64,000 nt of DNA. It comes from Thermoguttaceae bacterium. GTDB lineage: Bacteria > Planctomycetota > Planctomycetia > Pirellulales > Thermoguttaceae. Under the pieces are notes generated by a model. It worked only from the letters and a program-made list of their open reading frames with translations, ran no database searches and had not been told where the DNA came from. The stretch covers positions 28,204-92,203 of the forward strand of contig JAQVHZ010000005.1 of assembly GCA_028695965.1 (NCBI GenBank). The letters run 5' to 3'. The translations under genes were made by a program, and so were the position numbers. Each line of letters starts with the position of its first letter. Position 1 is the stretch's first letter. Positions 1 through 8,078 of this stretch are shown here, in pieces.

Positions 1-255
1 CGCGCTAAAGAACGTATGACGAAATGGGCGGCCGAGATGGATATTATCCAGAACGTCCGCGGCGTTGGCGCTATGATCGGTCTCGAACTTAAAATAGACG
101 GCTCCTGCTTCGTTCAACGGTGCATGGAAGATCATTTGCTTATCAATTGCACGCACGGCAACGTCATTCGATTGCTGCCTGCGGTCAATACCCCGTTCGA
201 GGTCTTTGACGAGGGTCTGGATATCCTCGAAGCCGCCTTGAAGAAAGGAGCGTGA
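1..255 (+). CDS. argD: Acetylornithine aminotransferase, C-terminal end (5' truncated by window)
   Basis: The reading frame is open from base 1 and ends at TGA 253-255, so only the last 84 or so residues are seen. The segment VRGVGAMIGLEL followed by VIRLLPAVNTP matches the C-terminal small domain of class III PLP-dependent aminotransferases. The catalytic lysine lies upstream of the window and cannot be checked. The next gene, argF, starts 3 bases after the stop, which favours the arginine-pathway member of this family (N-acetylornithine aminotransferase, step 4 of arginine synthesis) over its GABA or ornithine relatives. That substrate call is inference from the neighbour. Confidence 0.8.
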   Translation, partial: RAKERMTKWAAEMDIIQNVRGVGAMIGLELKIDGSCFVQRCMEDHLLINCTHGNVIRLLPAVNTPFEVFDEGLDILEAALKKGA

Positions 256-258
256 TAG

Positions 259-1185
259 ATGAAACCTTTACGCCACTTTTTAACCCTTGCCGACGTCGAC
301 GTCGACGAGTTGAAATTAATCCTTGCTCGCGCTGAAGAAATCAAAGCGGACTTTAAGAAAGGCGCGCGGGTCCAGCGCCTTGAAGGCAAAATCCTCGGCA
401 TGATCTTCGAAAAGATGTCGCTTCGTACGCGCGTCAGTTTCGAAGCTGGGATGACGCACCTTGGCGGCAGCTCGATGCTCCTCGAAGAGAAGCATATTGG
501 ACTAGGCACGCGCGAATCGGTCCCGGACGTTTCCCGCGTCTTGAGCTCGATGGTCGACTGCATTACTTTTCGCGCGTACAAACACGAAACGGTTCAAGAG
601 TTCGCGAAGTATTCGTCCGTTCCAGTTATCAACGCGCTTACGGACAAGGCGCACCCTTGCCAAGCGCTTGCGGATATGTTCACCGTCAAAGAGGAGTTCG
701 GTTCTTTTAACGACGTCCAAATCACGTGGGTTGGCGATTCGAACAACGTCGCGGCGAGTTTGATTGAGACGTGCGCGATGCTCGGCTGCAAGATCGTTAT
801 TTCGTCTCCGAAAGGTTATCAGTTCAGCGCGCAAGAGCTCGCCGAGTTGACGGCGCAGCGTCAACCTGGGTTTGAACTTGAGTTGATCGACGACCCTAAA
901 GAAGCGGTACTCGACGCTCGCGTCGTCTACACCGACGTTTGGGTCAGCATGGGGGACGAGAAGGAAGAAGGGGAACGCGTTGCGACGTTCAAGCCGTATC
1001 AGGTGAACGCAGAGCTCATGAGCTTGGCGCGCCCGGACGCGATTTTCCTGCACTGCCTCCCCGCTCGGCGCGGTCTTGAAGTTACGGACGAGGTGATAGA
1101 TTCTCCTCAGAGCCGCGTTATCGAAGAGGCTGCGAATCGTATGCACGCCCAAAAGGGCTTGCTCGTTTGGCTCTTTGAAGGTTGA
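259..1185 (+). CDS. argF: Ornithine carbamoyltransferase
   Basis: A 308-residue cytosolic enzyme that makes citrulline from ornithine and carbamoyl phosphate. The carbamoyl-phosphate site is seen as SLRTR at residues 54-58 (the family usually has STRTR) and HPCQ at 132-135. The ornithine side shows DVWVSMG near 226-232 and HCLPARRG near 265-272. The length is typical of the family. The ATG at 259 has a GGAG ribosome site ending about 10 bases upstream, inside the end of argD, so the two genes are probably translated from one message. Leucine in place of serine or threonine in the STRTR motif is a mild variant; both arginines are kept. Confidence 0.96.
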   Translation: MKPLRHFLTLADVDVDELKLILARAEEIKADFKKGARVQRLEGKILGMIFEKMSLRTRVSFEAGMTHLGGSSMLLEEKHIGLGTRESVPDVSRVLSSMVDCITFRAYKHETVQEFAKYSSVPVINALTDKAHPCQALADMFTVKEEFGSFNDVQITWVGDSNNVAASLIETCAMLGCKIVISSPKGYQFSAQELAELTAQRQPGFELELIDDPKEAVLDARVVYTDVWVSMGDEKEEGERVATFKPYQVNAELMSLARPDAIFLHCLPARRGLEVTDEVIDSPQSRVIEEAANRMHAQKGLLVWLFEG

Positions 1186-1200
1186 TATTTGAATTCACGG

Positions 1201-1275
1201 AAGAGTCGGGTCGAGCTCGACTCTTTGCGGCGTCGCGGCGCGCCTTGTTAACGTTTCTCGTTGGCGCCGCGCGAC
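1201..1275 (+). terminator. Two hairpins after argF
   Basis: AAGAGTCG (1201-1208) pairs perfectly with CGACTCTT (1218-1225). A second, GC-rich stem joins GTCGCG and its continuation at 1233-1245 with 1263-1275, interrupted by a 2-base mismatch. Neither is followed by a clean T run, so this may be a weak terminator or processing site between argF and pheT. Confidence 0.4.
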
Positions 1276-1328
1276 AGTATTTTCCGTTCTGCGGAACGTT
1301 TGCGTAACAGCGTAATAATGAGGTCGTT

Positions 1329-3764
1329 ATGTACATTTCTCTAGACTGGATTTCTGATTTCGTCGATATTTCGGACGTCGATCCGCAGGTCGTTGCGGAC
1401 AAGCTGACGATGGCGACGGCGGAAGTCGAAAGCATATCAACAATTACGCGTTACGTCGACGGCGTCGTTGTCGGCGAGATTATTTCCGCGCAGCCTTTTG
1501 AGACTCCCGACGGCAAGACGCGCGCGCTCTGCGAGGTGAACTGCGGCGCTAAGACGTATACGACGGTCTGCGGCGCTAAGAACGCGCGCGTCGGCTTGAA
1601 AGCGCCCTTTGCGCCCGCCGGAACGGCGCTTGGCGCTAAAGTAATTGAGAAATCGGAAGTTTACGGTCATGCGAGCGAAGGTATTTTGTGCAGCGCCGGC
1701 GAACTTGGCATGAGCTCTTGGCACGAAATTCTCCTTGAATGCCCCGCAGACACGCCGGTTGGCGCGACCCTTTCCGACTATATCCCCGCGACCGACGTGC
1801 TCGTTGAAATTGATAATAAGAGCCTGACGCACCGCCCCGACCTCTGGGGGCACTACGGCTTCGCGCGCGAACTTGCGGCGATCTTCCATCGCGAACTCAA
1901 GCCCTATCCGCTTCACGACGTCGATCAGTACGACGATCTTCCTCGGTTCCCGGTTGCGATCGAGGACGAGAACTGCGTCTGCTATTCTGGTATCGTCTTC
2001 AAGATCGAGGAGAACTTGACGAGCGTTCCTTCGCCCCTTAAGATGCAGCGCCGTCTGCACGCGCTTGGGCAAAAGACGATCGATCTGCTCGTCGACTTAA
2101 CGAACTACGTCAGCTTGGAACTCGGTCAGCCGACGCACGCGTTTGACGCCGATCTCGTTTCGAATATCCGGGTCGCTCCGATGGGCAAAGAAGGCGTTTT
2201 CAAAACGCTTGACGGCGTCGAGCGCAAGATGATTCCGGAAGACATGATGATCTGCGACGGCGATAAACCTGTCGCGGTCGCTGGCGTTATGGGCGGTCTT
2301 GAAACGGAAATTACCGGAACGACGACGCGGGTCGTGCTCGAGTCGGCCAACTTTCGCTCCGAACGGATTCGTAAGACGGCAGGGCGGCTCAATCTTCGCA
2401 CGGACGCCTCGCAGCGTTACGAGAAGTCGCAGCCGCCGGCGAACACGAAGGTCGGCGCGGAACGCATTTTGAAGCTGCTCGAAGAGTCGGGAACCCCTTT
2501 CAAGGTCGAGACGAGCTTCTCTCTTGCTGGCGATCTTCATGACGAAACGCGCTATATTGAACTTGCGCCGGGCCGTATGAACACTTTAGTCGGAGTTGAT
2601 TTTCCGGAAGATAAGACGCTGGAAATCCTTCGCTCCATTCAATTTGAGGCGGAGTTCCTCGAGGACGGGACCCTTCGCGTCGGCGTTCCTCCTTTCCGCA
2701 GCAAAAAAGATATTTCGATCGAAGAAGATATCGTCGAAGAAGTTACCCGTATTTTCGGGTTCGACAATATCGAGCCCGTCTTGCCGACGGCGCCGGTCGA
2801 GCCGCTCTTTGTAGAAGAATACATTAGGCTGGAACATCGTATGCGCCGTATGTTGGCCGCCGGTTACGGGTTCCTCGAGATCCATAACTACGGCTGGTTC
2901 AACGACAACTGGATCGCCAAACTCGGATTCGATCCGGGCGCAACCCTTGAGCTCCTGAATCCGGTCGCTCCCTACGAGGCGAGGATGCGCACGACGCTCA
3001 TCCCGAATATGCTCGCGCTTGTCGGCAAGAATCGAGCGTCGCACGACACGTTCCGGATCTTCGAGCTCGGACGCGTTTATTTCCTCAAAGGAGCGGTCGA
3101 CGACCAACGCAAGCCGATCGACAGCGCGGAGAAGTGTCGAGAAGAACGCCGTCTGGCAGGCGTGAGTTTCGTCCAATCGGGCGTCTCGTTGGAAGATCAT
3201 TATCTTGAGATTAAAGCGGCGCTCGAAGACGTCGCTAAAATTCATACGCAAGGTTCCTCGGAACTGAAATTCGTTGCGACGAAAGAAAATAAGACGCCTT
3301 GGCAAAAGGTTGATTACTCGGTCGAGATTTTCAGCGACGGCGTCAACATCGGGGCGCTTGGCGTTCTCGACAAACAAACGCTCGCGGTCGTTTCTCCGGA
3401 AGGGGGTCAAGTCGTCTGGTTCGAAATTGAGCTCGATAAGTTCCCCGGCTCGCTTTACCCGACGTACAGTTTCGTCGAACCGTTGAAGTTCCCCGGCTCT
3501 TGGCAAGATTTCTCGCTCGTTTGGCCGCTGGCGTCAGGCTACGAAGGTCTGGCGGCGAAACTTGACGAATTCACGCATCCGCTTCTTCTTAAACGCTCCT
3601 TCGTCACCTCCTATAAGGGCAAGGGGATGGAAAAAGGGATGGGCAGCTTTTCGTTCCGTTATGAAATTGGCGCGCCCGACCATACGCTTTCCGGCGAGGA
3701 AATTGAAGACTTCCACGAGAAGTTCCTCGAGTTCCTTAAGGCGAATGAAATAGCGCTTCGCTGA
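1329..3764 (+). CDS. pheT: Phenylalanine--tRNA ligase beta subunit
   Basis: An 811-residue protein, the usual length for the bacterial beta subunit of the alpha2-beta2 PheRS. An N-terminal OB-fold tRNA-binding domain lies at about residues 40-150 (VVGEIISAQPFETPDGKTR). It is followed by B3/B4 editing and B5 regions (around 210-480) and a catalytic-like core. The C-terminal anticodon-binding FDX-ACB domain occupies about 715-811 (FPGSWQDFSLVWP, then SFVTSYKGKG and the closing SFRYEIGAPDHTLSGEEI). ATG 1329 has GAGG about 6 bases upstream. The alpha subunit gene pheS, which commonly sits directly upstream, is not present here; argF is there instead. Transcription ends at the strong terminator at 3801-3838. 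Confidence 0.96.
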   Translation: MYISLDWISDFVDISDVDPQVVADKLTMATAEVESISTITRYVDGVVVGEIISAQPFETPDGKTRALCEVNCGAKTYTTVCGAKNARVGLKAPFAPAGTALGAKVIEKSEVYGHASEGILCSAGELGMSSWHEILLECPADTPVGATLSDYIPATDVLVEIDNKSLTHRPDLWGHYGFARELAAIFHRELKPYPLHDVDQYDDLPRFPVAIEDENCVCYSGIVFKIEENLTSVPSPLKMQRRLHALGQKTIDLLVDLTNYVSLELGQPTHAFDADLVSNIRVAPMGKEGVFKTLDGVERKMIPEDMMICDGDKPVAVAGVMGGLETEITGTTTRVVLESANFRSERIRKTAGRLNLRTDASQRYEKSQPPANTKVGAERILKLLEESGTPFKVETSFSLAGDLHDETRYIELAPGRMNTLVGVDFPEDKTLEILRSIQFEAEFLEDGTLRVGVPPFRSKKDISIEEDIVEEVTRIFGFDNIEPVLPTAPVEPLFVEEYIRLEHRMRRMLAAGYGFLEIHNYGWFNDNWIAKLGFDPGATLELLNPVAPYEARMRTTLIPNMLALVGKNRASHDTFRIFELGRVYFLKGAVDDQRKPIDSAEKCREERRLAGVSFVQSGVSLEDHYLEIKAALEDVAKIHTQGSSELKFVATKENKTPWQKVDYSVEIFSDGVNIGALGVLDKQTLAVVSPEGGQVVWFEIELDKFPGSLYPTYSFVEPLKFPGSWQDFSLVWPLASGYEGLAAKLDEFTHPLLLKRSFVTSYKGKGMEKGMGSFSFRYEIGAPDHTLSGEEIEDFHEKFLEFLKANEIALR

Positions 3765-3800
3765 GTCGCTGAGCTTGCTTTGAGCGCGTAAAATAAAGAC

Positions 3801-3838
3801 GCGGACGATTTCCGAATTTGGAAGCCGTCCGCTTTTTT
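3801..3838. terminator. Bidirectional terminator between pheT and dnaA-like gene
   Basis: GCGGACG (3801-3807) pairs with CGTCCGC (3826-3832), with an inner TCC/GGA stem, followed by TTTTTT on the plus strand. On the minus strand the same hairpin is followed by a T-rich stretch, so it can serve both converging genes. Confidence 0.85.
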
Positions 3839-3885
3839 AGCGCCTGACGAGAAAGGAACCGTCGCGCCGCGCCTTGGGAGACGCG

Positions 3886-6030
3886 CTAGCGCGGGTAGGT
3901 CAGAGCGCGTTCTGCGCGTTCGATAACGTCGTTGATCGAAAAGGCGGTACTGCCGGCGTCGAGCGTTTCGTTCGTGCTAATCCACCCGTCGACTTTTTTC
4001 TGCGCGGCGAGCACGGCGCTGTGTTTTCTGCCGCCAAAGTACTGGCCGATTTCTGCGAGCGTGAAGCGCGTGTGTTTGCGCGCGAGCCACATGGCGACAG
4101 CGCGAGGGTCGGCGCATCGTTTTGCGCGGGACGACGATTTCAGCGCGTTCGACTCGAGCCCGAAGATTTCTAGGACGACGCGTTCGACGTCCTCTAATTT
4201 GACGTTCCGAACATTTGCGGCGGCAAGGTCGGCGAGCGCGTCGTGAGCGAGTTCCAAGGTGATCGGCATACCGGTCGTGAGTTGGGCCGCTAAGAGCCGA
4301 TTGAGGGCTCCGGAGAGTTGACGCGCATGGGTGGCGAAGCGCGAGACCACGTATCGACAGACGTCTTCTCCGACGATCATGTTCCTTTCGAGCGCCATTT
4401 GCCGCAATATTCTCGCAAGCGTTTCTCTTTCGGGGTTGTCAATTTTGCAGACGACGCCGCTTTCGATACGGGTCGTCAGTTCCCCTCTCAGCTTCGACAG
4501 CTCGTTCAAGGGCCGATTCGCAGAAAAGACCATCTGAACGCGTCTTGCGCGTAAGAAGTCGACGACGTTCAGCAGCTCCGTCTGGGTCGACGTCTTTCCT
4601 TCGAGGAAATGGACGTCGTCGAGCGCGAATAGGGAGATGTTTCTGAATCGTTCTCGAAACGCGCCCCCTCCGCGAAGGCTCTGAATGAACGCGGACGTGA
4701 ACTGTTCGGACGTCATATAAAGGGGCGGCTTCACATTGGGCAGGCGCGTGTATGCGTCGCAGATCCCTTCGAGGAGATGCGTTTTGCCGACGCTGGTCGG
4801 ACCGCAAATGAAGATCGGGCTCATCGCTCCGGGCTCGGTGATAGCGACGTCGGCGACGCGGCGCGCCAATCTGTTCGAGAAGCCTTCAATGAACGTGTTC
4901 AACGACGCGAATCTTACGGCGCGGTCTTCGGCTCGGACTCGGGCGGGTTCTTTCGGACGCGTTACGACGTTGAACCCCCTTTCGTCGCGCAAGACGCCTT
5001 CGTCGTCGTCCGCGGCGACAATTGAAAGGAGGTCGCGCTTCGGCTCGGCCGGTTTGCGCGTCGTCGAGCCTTTAGGTCGTCCGCGGCGCTTGGGTTCAGG
5101 GGGCTGGTATTCCGGCTCTTGCGTTGTCGGCGCAACGTTGAATTGGAACGCCGAGGGACGCGGCGGCGCCGTTTCTTTTTGTTCGTTGACGCCGAAATCG
5201 CCGACCGCCCACGCGACGCGCTCGGATTCGGACAGATCGACGCCGCCCGGCGCAGCGTAAAGGGACTCAGGCGCGCTGAGGCTATGACGCCGCTGCGCCG
5301 TTTGATAAACGTCGAAAAGGGAAGGCGGCGCGGCGTCCGAAGGGGTGGAAATTGCAGTTGGATAAAGAGGGGGCTGCTGGACGTTCGTCGGTTCCGGTTC
5401 GGGTTTTTTTCGAGGTCTTCCGCGTTTGCGCTTCGGGGGTTCCTGGACGGGCTCGGCATAAGGAACGCTGGACCACTCCGGAACGCGCCGCTCGGCGTTT
5501 AGAACGTCCGCGGTTGTCGAGGGGAGATTGAAGAGCGCGTCTTGCGGCGGCTCGGCGTCGACGGTGATAGCGCTCTGGACAGGGCGTTCCGTCGTCGCAG
5601 GCGGATTTTTCCGGGGTCTTCCGCGCTTGCGCTTTGGGGGCTCGGGAGTTGAAACGGCTTGAACTAGAAGCGGAGAATCGTACGGCGCGTTGCTGAGGGC
5701 AGGCGAGGAAACCTGCGCGACAGGTTGACGCGTCAGCGCAGAAGGGGTGGAAATGGACGCAGAAGAACCTACGGACTCTTTGAGCGAGACTTTTACTTTA
5801 ATCTCTGCGGCAAAGAGCTCGACGCCAATCTTTTCGAAAGTATGAACGTATCCGGATCCGACAATCCAGTCGGCGATAAAAGGCTCGTCGACTTCGACGG
5901 TCAACACATCGCCTTCGAAGAGGAACCTAACGCCGGCGGCAAACCATAATTGGTATCTATTGTCGCCAATATCCTTGCGTAACGCCTCTCGAAAAAGGTT
6001 TTCAAGATCCGCTTGTTGTCTTCTGACCAT
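3886..6030 (-). CDS. dnaA: DnaA-like replication initiator with three AT-hook motifs
   Basis: A 714-residue protein, well above the roughly 450 residues usual for DnaA. Residues 1-85 resemble DnaA domain I (WF then FIADWI). About 90-365 is a proline- and charge-rich linker. The AAA+ domain III follows, with Walker A GPTSVGKT (410-417), Walker B ALDDVHFLEGK (469-479) and sensor 1 FSANRP (502-507). Domain IV ends with DPRAVAMWLARKHT and GQYFGGRKHSAV (about 641-673), the DnaA DNA-binding signature in variant form. The linker carries KRKRGRPRK at 133-141 and 200-208 and KRRGRPKGS at 314-322, classic AT-hook cores. It could be the chromosomal initiator or a DnaA paralogue; dnaN and recF are not adjacent. 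A promoter and DnaA-box-like sites lie just upstream, which suggests autoregulation. Confidence 0.85.
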   Translation of the reverse strand: MVRRQQADLENLFREALRKDIGDNRYQLWFAAGVRFLFEGDVLTVEVDEPFIADWIVGSGYVHTFEKIGVELFAAEIKVKVSLKESVGSSASISTPSALTRQPVAQVSSPALSNAPYDSPLLVQAVSTPEPPKRKRGRPRKNPPATTERPVQSAITVDAEPPQDALFNLPSTTADVLNAERRVPEWSSVPYAEPVQEPPKRKRGRPRKKPEPEPTNVQQPPLYPTAISTPSDAAPPSLFDVYQTAQRRHSLSAPESLYAAPGGVDLSESERVAWAVGDFGVNEQKETAPPRPSAFQFNVAPTTQEPEYQPPEPKRRGRPKGSTTRKPAEPKRDLLSIVAADDDEGVLRDERGFNVVTRPKEPARVRAEDRAVRFASLNTFIEGFSNRLARRVADVAITEPGAMSPIFICGPTSVGKTHLLEGICDAYTRLPNVKPPLYMTSEQFTSAFIQSLRGGGAFRERFRNISLFALDDVHFLEGKTSTQTELLNVVDFLRARRVQMVFSANRPLNELSKLRGELTTRIESGVVCKIDNPERETLARILRQMALERNMIVGEDVCRYVVSRFATHARQLSGALNRLLAAQLTTGMPITLELAHDALADLAAANVRNVKLEDVERVVLEIFGLESNALKSSSRAKRCADPRAVAMWLARKHTRFTLAEIGQYFGGRKHSAVLAAQKKVDGWISTNETLDAGSTAFSINDVIERAERALTYPR

Positions 6031-6085
6031 TGAGTAACGTCAATCCTAGGGGAGGAATGATTTCTGGCGCGTTGTGGATTAGTTG

Positions 6086-6114
6086 TTAATAAGACGTCGT
6101 TAACTTTGTGCCAA
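6086..6114 (-). promoter_or_regulatory. Promoter of the dnaA-like gene
   Basis: On the minus strand TTGGCA (complement of 6109-6114) is followed after 17 bases by TATTAA (complement of 6086-6091). A DnaA-box-like TAATCCACA (complement of 6073-6081) lies just downstream, and a looser TTATTAACA (complement of 6084-6092) overlaps the -10 element. Confidence 0.6.
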
Positions 6115-6497
6115 AAGCTCAAAGCGCAGACGGATAATCGACAAACGCCATGCGAGCGTTTGGATGGAAAGGGAGCCGAAAGATTGCGCCGAAGCCGCGT
6201 ATTCTCCTATTTTTGACGCTTTTGCGCGTTGTTCCGATTTTGCTAAATTTTGCGAGGCAAAAAGATAGCGCGTCGAGATCGCGGCTCTTTCCATTTTTTC
6301 GCTCAACGAACCTCATTCTACAATTCCATGTTCGTTTGTCAAATAAATCTTTTGGTCGGTCTATCCTTTTTGTATACATTTTTAACCGGGATAACCGTAA
6401 TTACCCGAGCGAAAAAGCAACTTTCTATGAAAAAATTTTATTTTTGTACTAAAGTTTTACAAATGAGGCACAAGTTTTCAACCTGTTTTAAGCCCTT
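6115..6497. other. AT-rich non-coding region upstream of the dnaA-like gene; possible replication origin
   Basis: The region holds no convincing gene. It is markedly richer in A and T than its surroundings, especially 6235-6500, with runs such as AAAAAATTTTATTTTT. TTATCC cores (complement of 6132-6137 and of about 6388-6393) are present, but no cluster of perfect TTATCCACA boxes is seen. Position beside a dnaA-like gene plus AT-richness is the whole case for an origin, so it is only a possibility. Confidence 0.3.
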
Positions 6498-6548
6498 AAA
6501 AAAGCCGGCAATCGGGCAAAAAGCGTCTCTTCTTTGCCGATTCCCGGC
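6498..6548 (-). terminator. Terminator of sppA
   Basis: On the minus strand a long hairpin, formed by 6504-6520 pairing with 6533-6548 (GCCGG/CCGGC, AATCGG/CCGATT, CAAA/TTTG), is followed directly by TTTTTT (complement of 6498-6503). This is a textbook intrinsic terminator, and it separates sppA from dnaA. Confidence 0.87.
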
Positions 6549-6578
6549 GTTGAACTTTGCTTGGCGTCTAGCGCTGCA

Positions 6579-7982
6579 TCAGGGGAGCGCTCTCGGACAA
6601 AGGTAATATCCCCTTGGAACGGAGACTGTATTGACGACTTTGTCGAGAGGATCGTCTTTAACTGTTTTAGGCATAAGTTCGTCAAAAAGGCCTTTTTCTT
6701 CTTCGTAACGAACGACATGGACGTTCGAGTCAGAGAGACCGGTCATTTCGATCGCGGCGGCAACAGCGTCGTCTAGGAACCCGATTTCATCGATGAGGTA
6801 CAGTTCCTTTGCTTCTTTTGCGGAGTAGATTCGGCCGTCCGCTAATTGACGCAGTTCCGCTTCGCGCTGCGCTTTGAGAACGAGCTGGTCTTCGTGCGCG
6901 TCTTCTTCTGCGCCTTCCTCTTGAACGAGCGTTTCTCCTTCAGGAGCGTCTTGTTCGGCGTGCGCCGTTTCATCAGAAGCAGGTTCGGCAGTTTGTTCTT
7001 CGTCGGGCGCGTCAGCCTCTTGAGAGGGTTCTTCCTGGACCGGTTCTTCGGAGTCGGCTGTTTTGTCAATAGTTTTGACTCTGACGCCGGCGAGTTTTTC
7101 GTGTGTTGGTCTGGTTATTTCAACGTCTTCTTCGGCGCGATAATATGCGCGTCCGCTCATAATGACGTCGAGGAATTGCTCGTAGCTTTCGTCGACGCTC
7201 TTTTGCCAGATCGCCGTTTCTTCGGGCGTGGGTTCTTTCATAAAATCGCCCATGCCTTTCATTGCGCCGCTCGTAATCGCGTTGGAACGGACGCCGATTT
7301 TTTTGCAGAGTTCCGCCGCGTTATACATCGGAATGATAACGCCGATGGAGCCGGTCATGGTCGAGCGTTCGGCGAAGATTTTGTCGGCGGCGGTGGAGAC
7401 GTAATAGCCGCCGCTCGCAGCAAGGTCGCCCATGCTGACGACGACAGGTATTTCAAGGTCCGCCTTGAGCTTTTTCAGGAGATGCAGATAATAATCGCTT
7501 CCGGCGATCGTGCCGCCCGGGGAGTTGACGCGCAAGACGACCGCGCGAACGCGATTATCCTCTCGAATAGCGTTAATCGCTTTGGGGATGAACCCCGTTT
7601 CGTCCGTTTGAATGATTCCTTCGATCGGCAGAATCACGATTTTTCCGGCGCTGCGTTCGTTTCCTTTAATTGTTGTTTCGGTAACCTCGTAATTTGCGGA
7701 ACTGGGCTGGCTCAGCGCTGTTGCTAAGACGCCAATGGCTCCGAAAAAGAGCGAGAAGGAAAGGACGCAGAAAAGCGTAACGCCAACGATCGTCGCGGCG
7801 AGGTCCTTCAGGACGATTTGCCAGAATCTTGGCGGCTGGGGACGGAATGGAGGTCGAAAAGGCGGTTGATTTGGTTTGTTATGAGGAATATTAGGCCCGT
7901 GAGGGGGGGTAGGGGCGTTGGGACTGTTGGGAACGTTTGGATTTTCGGAATTGTTGGGGTCGTTGGGATAGTTCATTGCCAT
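6579..7982 (-). CDS. sppA: Signal peptide peptidase SppA (short, S49 family)
   Basis: A 467-residue membrane-anchored serine protease that degrades signal peptides after secretion. Residues 1-52 are rich in Asn and Pro and should be cytoplasmic; a membrane segment follows at about 55-92. The catalytic serine is S190 in AASGGYYV, followed by the typical TGSIGVI. The catalytic lysine is probably K242 in ITSGAMKGM. The end of the fold is seen in GRIYSAKEAKELYLIDEIG (about 383-402). An acidic, low-complexity insert of about 55 residues (roughly 311-366, mostly Glu, Ala, Gln, Asp) interrupts the conserved part and is not usual for SppA. The ATG at 7982 is followed by a second in-frame ATG two codons later, so the exact start is uncertain. 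Confidence 0.93.
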   Translation of the reverse strand: MAMNYPNDPNNSENPNVPNSPNAPTPPHGPNIPHNKPNQPPFRPPFRPQPPRFWQIVLKDLAATIVGVTLFCVLSFSLFFGAIGVLATALSQPSSANYEVTETTIKGNERSAGKIVILPIEGIIQTDETGFIPKAINAIREDNRVRAVVLRVNSPGGTIAGSDYYLHLLKKLKADLEIPVVVSMGDLAASGGYYVSTAADKIFAERSTMTGSIGVIIPMYNAAELCKKIGVRSNAITSGAMKGMGDFMKEPTPEETAIWQKSVDESYEQFLDVIMSGRAYYRAEEDVEITRPTHEKLAGVRVKTIDKTADSEEPVQEEPSQEADAPDEEQTAEPASDETAHAEQDAPEGETLVQEEGAEEDAHEDQLVLKAQREAELRQLADGRIYSAKEAKELYLIDEIGFLDDAVAAAIEMTGLSDSNVHVVRYEEEKGLFDELMPKTVKDDPLDKVVNTVSVPRGYYLCPRALP

Positions 7983-8008
7983 GCGCTTCTATTATTGAAA
8001 ACGTGAGG

Positions 8009-8046
8009 GCGTTCCTGGAAACTGACTGCGCGTTTTCCAGGAACGC
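8009..8046 (-). terminator. Perfect 12-bp inverted repeat, probable terminator
   Basis: GCGTTCCTGGAA (8009-8020) pairs perfectly with TTCCAGGAACGC (8035-8046). It lies after the stop of the minus-strand oxidoreductase gene and before sppA. No long T run follows on the minus strand, so it may be a terminator, a processing site or a transcript-stabilising hairpin. Confidence 0.55.
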
Positions 8047-8078
8047 TTGCTCGTTAAAGAGGAGAAAAGCACGCGCGC

